A model generated the notes under the pieces. The model ran no database searches. It was not told where the DNA came from and was given only the letters and a program-made list of their open reading frames with translations. DNA of 64,000 bases, taken from the NCBI GenBank assembly GCA_905221605.1, contig CAJNDS010000668.1:493555-557554 (forward strand), given 5' to 3'. Shown one piece after another: positions 55,601 to 62,281 of the stretch (the first letter of the stretch is position 1; the number at the start of each line of letters is the position of its first letter). Both the position numbers and the translations under genes were made by a program. This stretch comes from Symbiodinium natans (lineage: Eukaryota > Sar > Dinophyceae > Suessiales > Symbiodiniaceae).

Positions 55601-55775
55601 TGCCATAGTTTTGCAACCCTACGTTATAACTACCCACATGAACCGCCAAGTACGAAGGGCTCTTTCAACGAACCCTAAACCCTCAGGCTATTTGTTTTTG
55701 GGCTTGCTGGGGGCCCAGGAGCGGCTAACGCCCGAAGACGCCCTGGCCCATCCCTTCTTTCAGAAGGACAAGTGA
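44858..55775 (+). CDS. PRPF4B: PRP4-type splicing kinase (PRPF4B-like), kinase domain, 20 exons
   Basis: Dual-specificity CMGC kinase of the PRP4 family, which in other eukaryotes acts in the nucleus on spliceosomal (tri-snRNP/B complex) proteins. Exons: 44858-44925, 45245-45278, 45529-45570, 46222-46258, 46479-46538, 46881-46943, 47574-47596, 48385-48435, 48995-49045, 49219-49268, 49952-49971, 50158-50226, 50458-50518, 51468-51524, 52686-52747, 53236-53331, 53909-54004, 54694-54748, 55246-55349, 55719-55775. Together they make 1156 nt: one base closing an upstream codon, then 384 codons and TGA, with no phase conflict. Counting from YYIASIGE, the motifs are Gly loop GKGVFSSV (23-30), Lys in DVALK (45), HLCLVFDLL (108-116), HGDLKPDN (159-166), DFGSAMDV (180-187), TPYLQPRFYRAPEVILG (193-209), DLWSSGVTLFE, GKILFTGKSNN, and the C-terminus LTPEDALAHPFFQKDK. 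All catalytic residues are present; HRD is HGD. The order and spacing match PRP4 kinases rather than other CMGC kinases. The N-terminal part lies upstream and is unresolved; the 51524/52686, 54748/55246 and 53332-53909 junctions are the least certain. Confidence 0.93.
45245..45278 (+). CDS. PRPF4B: PRP4-like kinase exon: glycine-rich loop
   Basis: A 34-nt exon encoding GKGVFSSVFRCK, the ATP-binding P-loop in its PRP4-specific GxGVFS form. The acceptor is CCAAG|GA. The donor is AA|GTGCTT; a second GT 14 bases downstream (GTAAAG) is possible, but the first gives the family's normal spacing to the VALK lysine. Confidence 0.85.
45529..45570 (+). CDS. PRPF4B: PRP4-like kinase exon: catalytic lysine strand
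   Basis: Encodes HVGTKTDVALKFVR; the Lys of VALK is the ATP-anchoring lysine. Acceptor CCCAG|G, donor CG|GTACCC. It joins in frame to the SNKMMRK exon at 46222, equivalent to the IIRNNxxM stretch of PRP4 kinases. Confidence 0.85.
45606..46165. mobile_element. three palindromic elements in one kinase intron
   Basis: 45606-45690 is family 5 (TTAGGGGTACCTTATTGGGG ... ATAGGGGTCCCTTATTG). 45850-45962 pairs TGGGTAGTTCCCTAAATTAG with TTTTAGAGAACTACCCC. 46041-46165 is family 2 (ACTTGGAGGTTAATGCGAAG ... ACTTCCAAGT). The intron is 45571-46221. Confidence 0.7.
46222..46538 (+). CDS. PRPF4B: PRP4-like kinase exons: helix C region
   Basis: Two exons, 46222-46258 (SNKMMRKAAEKE, GC donor) and 46479-46538 (VETYRKLAKVAAKDKPTCLK, GA donor AAA|GACCCC). 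They correspond to the helix C Lys/Glu region and the following KKLN-like linker. The 220-nt intron between them holds a palindromic element at 46283-46388 and little else. Confidence 0.82.
46283..46388. mobile_element. family-4 palindromic element
   Basis: TTGGGATCTTCCCCCTTGTA ... CTGTTCGTAGAAGGGG then AGCATCCCAA. It makes up half of the 220-nt intron 46259-46478. Confidence 0.8.
46881..47596 (+). CDS. PRPF4B: PRP4-like kinase exons: strand 4-5 region, incl. 23-nt microexon
   Basis: 46881-46943 encodes a segment ending CVRAHYQ (acceptor GTGAG|GAG, donor CAG|GTTTGG). 47574-47596 is a 23-nt microexon encoding TFDHQGHL (acceptor CCGGAG|ACG, donor TT|GTGCC). Joined to the next exon they read CVRAHYQTFDHQGHLCLVFD, matching the family pattern CLRLFxxFxHxxHLCLVFE. 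There appears to be a short insertion before CVR relative to animal and plant PRP4. Confidence 0.78.
48040..48302. mobile_element. family-4 element nested in family-3 element
   Basis: Family-3 outer arms: GGACCCTTTAGCCAAGGAAT...GTAAACTATA on the left and GATCTAAGGTAGGCTCCTTA...GGGGTATTGGGCTCC on the right. Between them sits a whole family-4 palindrome, 48139-48233 (GGGATGTTTCCCTGTATGCT ... GTAGAAGGGGGGACATCCC), preceded by a (TA)n stretch duplicated with GTAGATAGGGAT. Confidence 0.75.
48385..49268 (+). CDS. PRPF4B: PRP4-like kinase exons: hinge to catalytic loop histidine
   Basis: Three exons. 48385-48435 gives CLVFDLLKCDLRTALTK (hinge, GA donor AA|GACACC). 48995-49045 gives YGQGKGLPLQTVAQYAR (GC donor CCAG|GCCTG). 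49219-49268 gives QLFLALRCLRKIKLIH (GC donor CATG|GCCTGG). They match LVFExLxxNLREVLKKYG, GLxxxAVRxYxxQLFLALxxLxxxxxIH of PRP4 kinases. Intron 48436-48994 carries a palindrome at 48738-48845. Confidence 0.9.
49347..49453. mobile_element. family-4 palindromic element
   Basis: GGGATTCTCCCCCTTATGCG ... CTGTTAGTATATGGGGGAGC then ATCCC, within kinase intron 49269-49951. Confidence 0.8.
49952..49971 (+). CDS. PRPF4B: PRP4-like kinase 20-nt microexon: catalytic loop DLKPDN
   Basis: A 20-nt exon, acceptor CTGAG|GC, donor AAT|GCCGCC. With the G left by the previous exon it gives G-DLKPDN, so the loop reads HGDLKPDN. It supplies the catalytic Asp, the Lys two residues later and the Mg-binding Asn. The phase agrees on both sides. 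An HAD reading from a GCAGATCTG string at 49533 was considered and dropped because no KPDN follows it. Confidence 0.85.
50158..50518 (+). CDS. PRPF4B: PRP4-like kinase exons: DFG motif and activation segment
   Basis: 50158-50226 encodes VLITLSKTEIKLCDFGSAMD plus VGE (GC donor GAG|GCACGC). 50458-50518 encodes AVKTPYLQPRFYRAPEVILG (GT donor). TPYLxxRFYRAPE is the PRP4/CMGC activation segment with its conserved tyrosine; PRP4 itself has TPYLVSRFYRAPE. Confidence 0.95.
50570..50870. repeat. AT microsatellite and degenerate GGGTTT repeats
   Basis: (TA)n at 50600-50635, AGAATAGAATAGAATA at 50655-50690, then a GGTTTTAGGGTTTTGGGTTT series (50730-50860). All lie inside kinase intron 50519-51467. Confidence 0.85.
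51004..51290. mobile_element. family-4 and family-6 palindromic elements
   Basis: 51004-51092 (GGGATGTTGCCCCTTCTACT ... TTGTTGGTAGAAGGGGCC) is family 4. 51205-51290 carries the family-6 pieces GATCTGAAGTATGGGCCC and AATAGCATATTTAAGGG. A 24-bp direct repeat, GGGCCTGGTTTAAGCCAG, occurs at 51088 and 51119. Confidence 0.7.
51468..52747 (+). CDS. PRPF4B: PRP4-like kinase exons: helix F and GKILFxGK segment
   Basis: 51468-51524 encodes RYDTQIDLWSSGVTLFEL (acceptor CCTAG|AC, GC donor). 52686-52747 encodes GGKILFTGKSNNSMVRQMLE (GC donor GAG|GCGAAG). GKILFxGKxNNxM is a strong PRP4 signature. The join between them has two workable acceptors (52686 or 52689), giving TGGK or SGK. The 1161-nt intron between is the longest in the gene and holds telomere-type arrays, two palindromes and AT/CA microsatellites. 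Confidence 0.9.
51575..52200. repeat. TTTAGGG variants and two family-3 elements
   Basis: TTTAGGG/TTTCGGG/TTCAGGG series at 51575-51750 and 52105-52200. Family 3 at 51763-51862 and at 51959-52040; in the latter AACCCTAAACCCTAAACC replaces part of the right arm. Confidence 0.75.
52430..52665. repeat. (TA)n and (CA)n microsatellites
   Basis: (TA)n at 52434-52465, TATACATATACATATACATA to 52500, and (CA)n at 52593-52662 (about 33 CA units with one CG). They lie inside the longest kinase intron. Confidence 0.95.
53236..54748 (+). CDS. PRPF4B: PRP4-like kinase exons: C-lobe insert region
   Basis: 53236-53331 encodes VSGAFPKRLATKGEFHAKHF then NSEGQPGPYFAF (donor TTC|GCAAGT). It matches KGKxPxKxxRKGxFxxxHFD of PRP4. 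53909-54004 encodes RYEKVRQPDSRTRLRS and DIAILLQ (donor CAG|GTTGG). 54694-54748 encodes VGNMLDQVFKNPPPNSAP (donor CTC|GCTTTA). The last two are less conserved in the family, and the acceptor at 53909 was chosen for phase and fit. Confidence 0.75.
53690..53785. repeat. hairpin repeat shared with 59470-59540
   Basis: AACCCCAAAAAATAGACAAT ... ACTATTGTTTTTTTGTTTGT, then TTCTTAAGCAAATGGTAG. The right part (TTGTATTYTTTGGGG-like, GGATTCTTAAGCAAATAGTAG) recurs near 59500. Confidence 0.65.
54157..54177. repeat. C homopolymer run
   Basis: About 20 C residues inside kinase intron 54005-54693. Similar C or G runs occur at 7331, 12485, 17651, 23083, 28481, 43814 and 61300. Confidence 0.95.
55020..55200. 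repeat. CT, CA, TA and TTTATA microsatellites
   Basis: (TC)n, (AC)n, (TA)n and (TTTATA)n tracts in kinase intron 54749-55245. Confidence 0.9.
55246..55775 (+). CDS. PRPF4B: PRP4-like kinase terminal exons
   Basis: 55246-55349 encodes LASRAEDPKTQERLMPRVAD then LVAKLLVLDPA (donor GCG|GTGCC). 55719-55775 encodes ERLTPEDALAHPFFQKDK and TGA. This is helices G to I of the kinase C-lobe, matching LLDxILxLDPxKRxxxxxALxHxF. The protein stops right after the kinase domain, as PRP4 kinases do. Confidence 0.92.
55537..55651. mobile_element. family-2 palindromic element
   Basis: TTGAGGTTCATGGGTAGCTA ... AACTACCCACATGAACCGCCAAGT inside the last kinase intron. Confidence 0.75.
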
Positions 55776-55779
55776 GGTC

Positions 55780-55885
55780 GGGTTTAGGGTTTAGCTAGGG
55801 TTCAGGGTTCAGGGTTCAGGGTTTAGGGTTTAGGGTTTAGGGTTTAGGGTTCAGGGTTCAGGGTTTAGGGTTTAGGGTGTAGGGT
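55780..55885. repeat. TTTAGGG array just after the kinase stop codon
   Basis: TTTAGGG and TTCAGGG units begin about 7 nt after TGA. Downstream to 56640 no exon is supported; open frames on both strands at 55884-56505 look like chance. Confidence 0.85.
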
Positions 55886-56639
55886 GTTCGGGCATAGGGT
55901 TGAAAGGTGTTGGGGTTTAGGCTTTCAGGTCTATGCTTCGGGTTGTGGGGGCAGAAGGGGTGTTTTGGGAGGCTTCTGGGATTCCCTTCTCAGCAGCTCT
56001 TTGAGTGCAGGAATCTTTCAAACCCCCAGATGCAACCACAAATTCGGCTTCAGGCGCAGGGCTACGGGTCTTTGTCCTTCGGCATGTCTTGCAAGCGGCT
56101 ACACGCAAGCTTTGCAGACCTTCGGTCTGGGCTTTAGGGTAGTGTGTAGCACAAGGCAACTCCCTATTACTAGAATCTTTGCCTCTGTAAGCCGCGTCTG
56201 CACACGGCCACAGAAACCCACACAGCAGCCCAGATGGGCAGCCCTGGCATGCTTTCAAAACCTCATGTTCTAGCTGCCCCGTGGAAGGGGAGTGTCACAT
56301 GCCTCCGTGCGGGGTGTGTGTAGGCGCTCGGCCCCATACCGTTTGTTTGCTCACGACACCATGCGCCCAATGCAAGCAGGTCGGTGGCATGGTCAAAGAT
56401 GCCGTGAGTGAGTCGCCTCCATCGATATGTTCGGCCCTCTTGTAGTCGTCGGGTTCGCAGGAGACTGGGGTGTCCACCGCAATTAAAACATTTAAAGCAT
56501 CTCAAGCCCTGCTACTTGCCGTCTTAGTCATGCCAAGCACTTTGCGCTTCCATTCCATAGAGCCACTTAGTTGTATGCTGGCCTCATGCCCGATCGTTTA
56601 CTTCGTCACGACTTCCAGAAGATATCTTGGGTTTTCCGA

Positions 56640-56728
56640 ATTAGGGGTACCTTCGTGGGGTCCTTACTATCAGGGGGATCCTACTATTTGGGGGACTATA
56701 ATAAGGGGTCCCTTATTTTCGTAAACCC
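56640..56728. mobile_element. family-5 palindromic element
   Basis: TTAGGGGTACCTTCGTGGGG ... ACTATTTGGGGGACTATAAT, then AAGGGGTCCCTTATT. Confidence 0.7.
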
Positions 56729-57161
56729 CCATCTACTTCCACTATCACTTCTATATGGGCATCCCCGAGGTTTGAGTTGCAAGCAAGCGACCAGACGAGG
56801 TGAGAGAACAAGGCCTTGCTTCTGCGGGCTTGACGCATGCCCAGCTTAGGATTAGGGTTAGGGTTTAGGGCTTACGGTAGTGGCAACATGTAGCGTGGCT
56901 AAGCAGTAGTATGAACCAGCTTGGTCGTAGGAGCAAGGATTGCAGCAGCTCAGCTTTGCAAGTCGATGGATAGGCGCCTCCGACGTCTCACGCATCCAGC
57001 GTCGGCCGTCTTGAGCGCACGTCCTTCTGCTGGGCTAGGCTGCGTGCGTTCGTGGTTTGCGCACTCTGCAACACATGTAACATGAATTCACACATCCACC
57101 AGCCTCTGTCTATCAACTTGAGAAATGCCCCTTCTGAGTTGATCTCAGTCTCGGGTGGTTA

Positions 57162-57495
57162 CATGGAGGTTCATGGGTAGTTACAAGCAGGGCGACAAGC
57201 GCCCTAAACAGGGTTCTAGGTATAGTTACTCTACTTCTACTCCTAATCATAGCTTCCCATTAACCTCCAAGTAGGTGACTTTGGTGTCTTTGTAAACCTC
57301 CGCCTTTTGACCGTAGATTAGAGGGCAGCTTGGCTCCTGGCGCGTGGCTTAAGGCCCATTCGCAAACCTGCGTCGCGTGAAGCTTCTTGGATTCTCATGG
57401 GTACTTATAAGTTCTGAGTACCCTCAATAAAGGTATATATGTATGTAGTTACCATCTAACTCTGCTTCTAACTACCCAAATTAGCCTCCAAGCAG
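57162..57495. mobile_element. two family-2 palindromic elements
   Basis: 57162-57274 (ACATGGAGGTTCATGGGTAG ... CCATTAACCTCCAAGTAG) and 57382-57495 (TTCTTGGATTCTCATGGGTA ... CCCAAATTAGCCTCCAAGCAG). No exon supported between 56850 and 58550; (CA)n/(TA)n at 57935-58003. Confidence 0.7.
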
Positions 57496-58551
57496 GGCTA
57501 CACACATGCATGCTTCTTGTCTCTATGTATGAGGTAGCATTCAATCAGCACACAGAGAATAGACTCAACAGATTGAACCGGGCAAACTCAGAAAAGTGAA
57601 GCGGCTGGGATGTTAGGCTTCAGAGCAGTCCCAGTATCAGAAGCGTCCAGACGCGCCGATGCTGTGAGGTGCCCTAGGGCAAGGGCTCGGCAAAGCGATG
57701 GAACAAAAGGGTGGTCGTAGTTGAACGACGTGGGGGTTTAGGGTTTAGGGTTTACATCAAGTCCGGTTTCAAAAAAAGGGTTTAGGGTTTGAGGTTTTGG
57801 GTTTCGGGTGGGTTCTACTTGGCTCTTCGTTGAAGTCTGGTTTGCGTGTCGGTCCTTTAATCCGGAGGAGTAGTGGTGGGTACATCACCCATAATAACGG
57901 CTTCAGAGGCATCACTGCAGTCAAGGCAAACAACTACACACACACACAGATATGCATATATATATGTATACATATATACATATCTATATATATATATATA
58001 TATAATATCAATGTCGGACGTATGGAGCCGGCGATCCATGACTGAAGCCAACGCAACATCTAAATTCGCAACTGCTCGCACAGACGTCACTGCCCTCGTC
58101 ACAGCATGAACACCCGCAGTGAAGTGGTAGCATGCAATTGTCCCGACAGAACCACGTCAACTGTACAGGGAGTCAGGCGAATACTAGTCTTAATAGTACT
58201 GGGGTCAGAGTTGTCGTTAAGCATCGCTTGCAGCTATACAGCTATGCTGCCTAATGCAGCACTTGAACCAAGTGAGCTTTCCCCAATCTCGGGGGCTTCT
58301 GTTTTCCCTAAACCTCAACCCTAAACCCTAAACCCTAAATCTGAGGAAAAAGCAGCTCGGCGTTGCTTCGCCACCTTCACGGTTCGGATCCCATTTGCTG
58401 TCCTAGCACTGTGTGCAGGGGTGGCAGGGTGAGGACACAAAGAATCCGAATGTAGAACCCTAAATCCTGAACCCTAATATGGAATATGGGGGGGTCGTTT
58501 ACTAATAATGTTATCTTACGGTCCCTTTCCCCCCATGATTGTGCCCCTTTG

Positions 58552-58610
58552 GGTTTAGGGTTTAGGGTTTAGGGTTTAGGGTTTAGGGTTTAGGGTTTAG
58601 GCTTAGGGTT
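58552..58610. repeat. TTTAGGG array
   Basis: About eight units, the last changed to TTTAGGC. Confidence 0.95.
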
Positions 58611-58828
58611 TGTAGGTTGTTGTTCTGAGGCCACCCTGGCAACCTAGACCAAAAAGTGCGCAAGACAGGTCTAGGCTAGTAGACCCTAAGCAAAACGTGT
58701 GAAGATCGACACCAATATGTCAGGGGGACTCCGGTCCACGTAGGGTTTAGGGTTTATACAGGGTTTCGCTGCGGGCCTGCCTCTGCACGCAAGGAAGAAG
58801 AGTTCCTCATGCTGCAATGCACCAGGGT

Positions 58829-58885
58829 GGGCGACTTAGCATGAACGACCTCAGCGACTTGAGCAGCATTTCCCCCCAGCCGGTG
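58829..58885 (+). CDS. exon candidate
   Basis: After CACCAG| the frame reads GGRLSMNDLSDLSSISPQPV. Donor not settled. Ser-rich, acidic; low confidence. Confidence 0.3.
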
Positions 58886-59847
58886 TGTGCAAAAAAAGGG
58901 TTTGGAGGCAGGGCAGCTTCACACCTAAACCCTAAACCCGAAACCCTAAATCCTTGGCTGTCCTGGCGAGGATCCTCTCCAGTTCTTCACAGTCTCCCAA
59001 GTCCCCCAGGCCCCGTGCTCGGATGGGTCATTCTTAGGGGTTTAGGGTTTAGGGTTTAGGGTTGAGGGCTTAGGTTTTGGGGTTTCTTTACAAAGTAGGT
59101 CCTTCTTGGAGTATGTGGAGACTTTGTTAGTAGTGCGTAGTTAAGGATATCTTTTTAATCTGCAAGGCCGGTCCTTCTTGGAGGATGGGGAGACTTGGTA
59201 AGTAGAAGGTAGTTCTAATAGGTGGGTTGTATGAAATGGGATAGCCCTACTTAGGGGCCCTTTTTGGGGCACTTCCAACTCGAATTTCCACCTACGCTTC
59301 AGGTCCCTTGATCCTAAAAGTTTAGGGCTTAAGCCTTCGACTCTTACACTCCCGCGAGGGTTTCGGACGGAGGGTTTAAGGGCGAGAGGCTCGAGGGCTT
59401 ATAAGAACCCAAGGGTGCTGGCTCACTTGCCGCTATGTGCGCAATTCTTGCCATCTGCTTCCTGCTTAAAACCCCCCCGAGACAATATCATTATTTTTAT
59501 GCTTGTATTTGTGGGGGATTCTTAAGCAAATAGTAGCCATGGCTTTGTCACGTAGGGGTCGGGATTTGAGTCGCGTTTTGCTGGCAGCCAGCAGGCCCAG
59601 TTTCAAAAGGATAGCACGGGCCCTGCGAGATCAAATTTTTGCCCTGAAAGCCCCAAAGCGCTTGTTTCTGTAGGGTGATGGCTTCAGAACCCTCAGCACT
59701 ACCCCCTAAGCCCTGCGATGCGGATTCGCCCCAGCTGTGAAGGGTAAACCCTAAACCCTATACGCGTTGGAACATCTCTAAATCCTGGTCCTAAACATTC
59801 CTGAGCCCCAAACCGCTTCTTTCTGTCGCTTTTCCTGTGTCATCGCG

Positions 59848-59912
59848 CCCTAAACCCTAAACCCTAAACCCTAAACCCTAAACCCTAAACCCTAAACCCT
59901 AAACCCTAAACC
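59848..59912. repeat. CCCTAAA array
   Basis: Nine perfect units. TTTAGGG-type repeats face it at 60002-60050. A family-3 palindrome follows at 60155-60255. Confidence 0.95.
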
Positions 59913-60333
59913 GCCTCGGGGTCTTATTCTGCACCCTGAAGCCTTCCGAATGTTTAGGGCTTAGGGACCTTCACCAGGAACCAGAGGAGGCCCTTTTTCT
60001 TTTGGGGTTTAGGGTTTTGGGTTTAGGTTTTAGGGTTTAGGGTTTAGGGTTCCTTTATAAGCCCCTTTAAACCCGAAAAGGGTACCCTTTTCCGACCTAG
60101 GGTCTAGTTTAGGGCTTAAGGCTTGGGGTGTTTAGGGTGTAGGGTACCCAAGGAGCACACTTTCGACCCGAAATCTGGAATATACCGTAAATCATACCAA
60201 GGGTCCCCATTTGGCTTAAGGTCAATTCCTCAATTCAGGGGTCGCGGGCTCTCTGGGCAAAGGGGAGCACCCTAAACCCTAAACCCTAAACCCTAAACCC
60301 TAAACCCTAAACCCTGGAGGGTTCTGCTCTCAG

Positions 60334-60408
60334 GAAGCCAGCCCAGTCCGCCAGCTCCTGAGCCAGCAGGGCGATTCGCACTCGGTCTGAAGGCCCTCAA
60401 CCCTGCAG
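60334..60408 (+). CDS. exon candidate
   Basis: Acceptor TCTCAG|GA and donor GCAG|GTAAAC enclose a frame reading SQPSPPAPEPAGRFALGLKA then LNPA. CCCTAAA arrays lie before (60270-60315) and after (60412-60520). Confidence 0.45.
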
Positions 60409-60576
60409 GTAAACCCTAAACCCTAAACCCTACACCCTACACCCTAAGCCCTAAACCCTAAACCCTAAGCCCTAAGCCCTAAGCCCTAAACCCTAAACCC
60501 TAAACCCTAAACCCTACACCTGGACCCCTAAACTCTAAAGCTGTAGATCCTGAACTCGAAACCTTCGCATGCCAAG

Positions 60577-60635
60577 GGCAGTGGCTCCCTGTGGGAGAGC
60601 ATCATGGGCTGGTGCCGATCTCAAATGAACCCAGG
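60577..60635 (+). CDS. exon candidate
   Basis: Acceptor GCCAAG|GG and donor CAGG|GTTTAGGG; the frame reads QWLPVGEHHGLVPISNEPR. A CCCTAAA array precedes and a TTTAGGG array follows at the donor, as at other exons. Confidence 0.45.
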
Positions 60636-60928
60636 GTTTAGGGTTTAGGGTTTAGGGTTTAGGGTTTAGGGTTTTGGGGGCTAAGGGTGTTGAGGTCTTC
60701 ATGGGTTGTAGGGATTCGGGGTTCTGGAGGTCAGGCTGCTTTTCGGAGCATCAAGCACCTTTTTTTCTCCTAAACTGCCTATAAAGCCTTGTGGCTCCGA
60801 ACCCAGGGAGCAGCCCACGTCCCTTTTTTCCTTAACTTCAGCTCCTTAAACCAGTTCTACAGGTCCTTGTACTCTGGTTTGTAGGGTATCTTTCCTGAAT
60901 TACTAGTGGGCTCAGTGTGGGTTCTTCC

Positions 60929-61060
60929 GATATTAGCTTATTGGGGTCCTTATTAACAGGGAATCCTATGATTTGGGGATGTATATTAAGGGTCCTCTCT
61001 AACCCTAAACCCTAAACCCTAAACCCTAAACCCTAAACCCTAAACCCTAAACCCTAAACC
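60929..61060. mobile_element. family-5 element followed by CCCTAAA array
   Basis: 60929-60998 (TATTAGCTTATTGGGGTCCT ... TATGATTTGGGGATGTATAT, AAGGGTCCTC) runs into a CCCTAAA array at 61002-61060. The array appears to have replaced the right outer edge of the element. Confidence 0.65.
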
Positions 61061-61194
61061 CGCATGTGGGTTCTTCCCACACGGCACCTCTGGCGGCCTG
61101 AGGTTCAACCCTGCCCCCGCGCAGGTGGCGCCGATCGCGGCTGCAAGGAGCCCCGGAACTTGCATGTTTAGGGGTACGGGGTAGGGGGGGGTGG

Positions 61195-61330
61195 GGTTTA
61201 GGGTTTAGGGTTTAGGGTTCAGGGTTCAGGGTTTAGGGTCTAGGGTTTCGGGTTCAGGGTTCAGGGTTTAGGGTTAGGGGGATAGGGGGTAGTGGGTAGT
61301 GGGGGGGGGGGGGGGGGGGGGGGGGGGGTG
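61195..61330. repeat. TTTAGGG array and long G run
   Basis: TTTAGGG/TTCAGGG units at 61195-61280, then about 25 G residues (61302-61328) broken by one T. Confidence 0.9.
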
Positions 61331-61659
61331 GGGACTATGTGCAGAGGCAGCAAGGCGGTGCGGGCGCCCTTTTTTTCGACCTGCAATGCTCCGATTCGGG
61401 CAGCTTTTTTTGAAGTTTGAGTTGGGTTCTCATTGAATGATGGCAGATGTGCCTCCTTCAAGGGGAATTGGGCTCCCTTTGATGGGTTGTCATGGTTGTA
61501 GGCTGGCTTGAGGGCTTTAGGGCAGCAGCCTCCGCCTGCGTTGATCTCCCTCAGCGCAGAAGCCCGATGCCTGTGTAGTAAGGGCCGTGACCCTACATGC
61601 AAAGCCCACGCTGGAGAAGAAAAGCAACTTAAGAAAAACTACTGGCCCACACCGACAAG

Positions 61660-61740
61660 GTCGAGCCCAGTGCCTCCTCGTCCCCACTCAAGCCGCGCAC
61701 ATCTCCAAAGATTTCCTCTTCGAGGTCGAAGATTTTCCTG
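61660..61740 (+). CDS. exon candidate of downstream gene
   Basis: Acceptor ACAAG|GT and donor CCTG|GTTTAGGG. The frame reads RAQCLLVPTQAAHISKDFLF then EVEDFP, a convincing globular segment. It joins in phase with the next candidate at 61798. Confidence 0.55.
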
Positions 61741-61797
61741 GTTTAGGGTTTAGGGTTTAGGGTTTCGGGCAGCTTGTTCCATTGCACCAGATCGCAG

Positions 61798-61890
61798 CTG
61801 AAATACTCATATTTTGTGGGTCTCGAGCTCACCTTTCCCAAATCTCCCGACTATTGAAACACTTGGGTGCCGAACGTGTTTTTGTGGTGC
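61798..61890 (+). CDS. exon candidate of downstream gene
   Basis: Acceptor ATCGCAG|CTG, in phase with the 61740 donor; the frame reads EILIFCGSRAHLSQISRLLK then HLGAERVFV, with GT donors near 61885. Helical and hydrophobic; family not recognised. Confidence 0.5.
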
Positions 61891-61951
61891 AAAGGGGGAG
61901 GGGCCCCGCCTGAAACGACATCTCTGTACATGTCGATTGTGACGGCAGGAG

Positions 61952-62130
61952 AAAATCACACCGTCGCCCTTGGCATCACATTTTCGGCCTGTCAGGGCCC
62001 CTAAGCCCTAAACCATAGACCCTAAACCCCAAACATCCCCGAGGTTCGGAAACCCGTGCAGGCCCGATGAGCCTCCTTCGCCACCACAGACGATGTTCCC
62101 AGCACCGGTGCCACAGGCCACGTTCAGTGC
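61952..62130 (+). CDS. RCC1-repeat-like exon candidates
   Basis: After ACGGCAG| (61951) the frame reads ENHTVALGITFSACQGP to a stop; with the preceding G it gives GENHTVAL, a hallmark of RCC1/UVR8-type propeller blades (xCGxxHTxAL). A second candidate from CCCCGAG| (about 62044) reads FGNPCRPDEPPSPPQTMFPA then PVPQATFS, which would suit the FG.n turn after a blade. Short, and based on one motif only. Confidence 0.4.
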
Positions 62131-62247
62131 ACATGCACATGCAGGATGCCGACGTGCCCTTACTCCCGTTTTGAGCGCTTGGGGTATGTTGTGGTGCCTT
62201 ATAATCAATATAAGTGCAGAAAAAACACCTGCCTTTGCAATTCCAGG

Positions 62248-62281
62248 TGCTGCACAACCTGGACATAGGGGCCAAGGAGTC
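62248..62281 (+). CDS. exon candidate of downstream gene
   Basis: Acceptor ATTCCAG|GTGC; the frame reads VLHNLDIGAKE. Further open DNA at 62736-62900 may continue the gene, but its frame is ambiguous. Confidence 0.35.
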
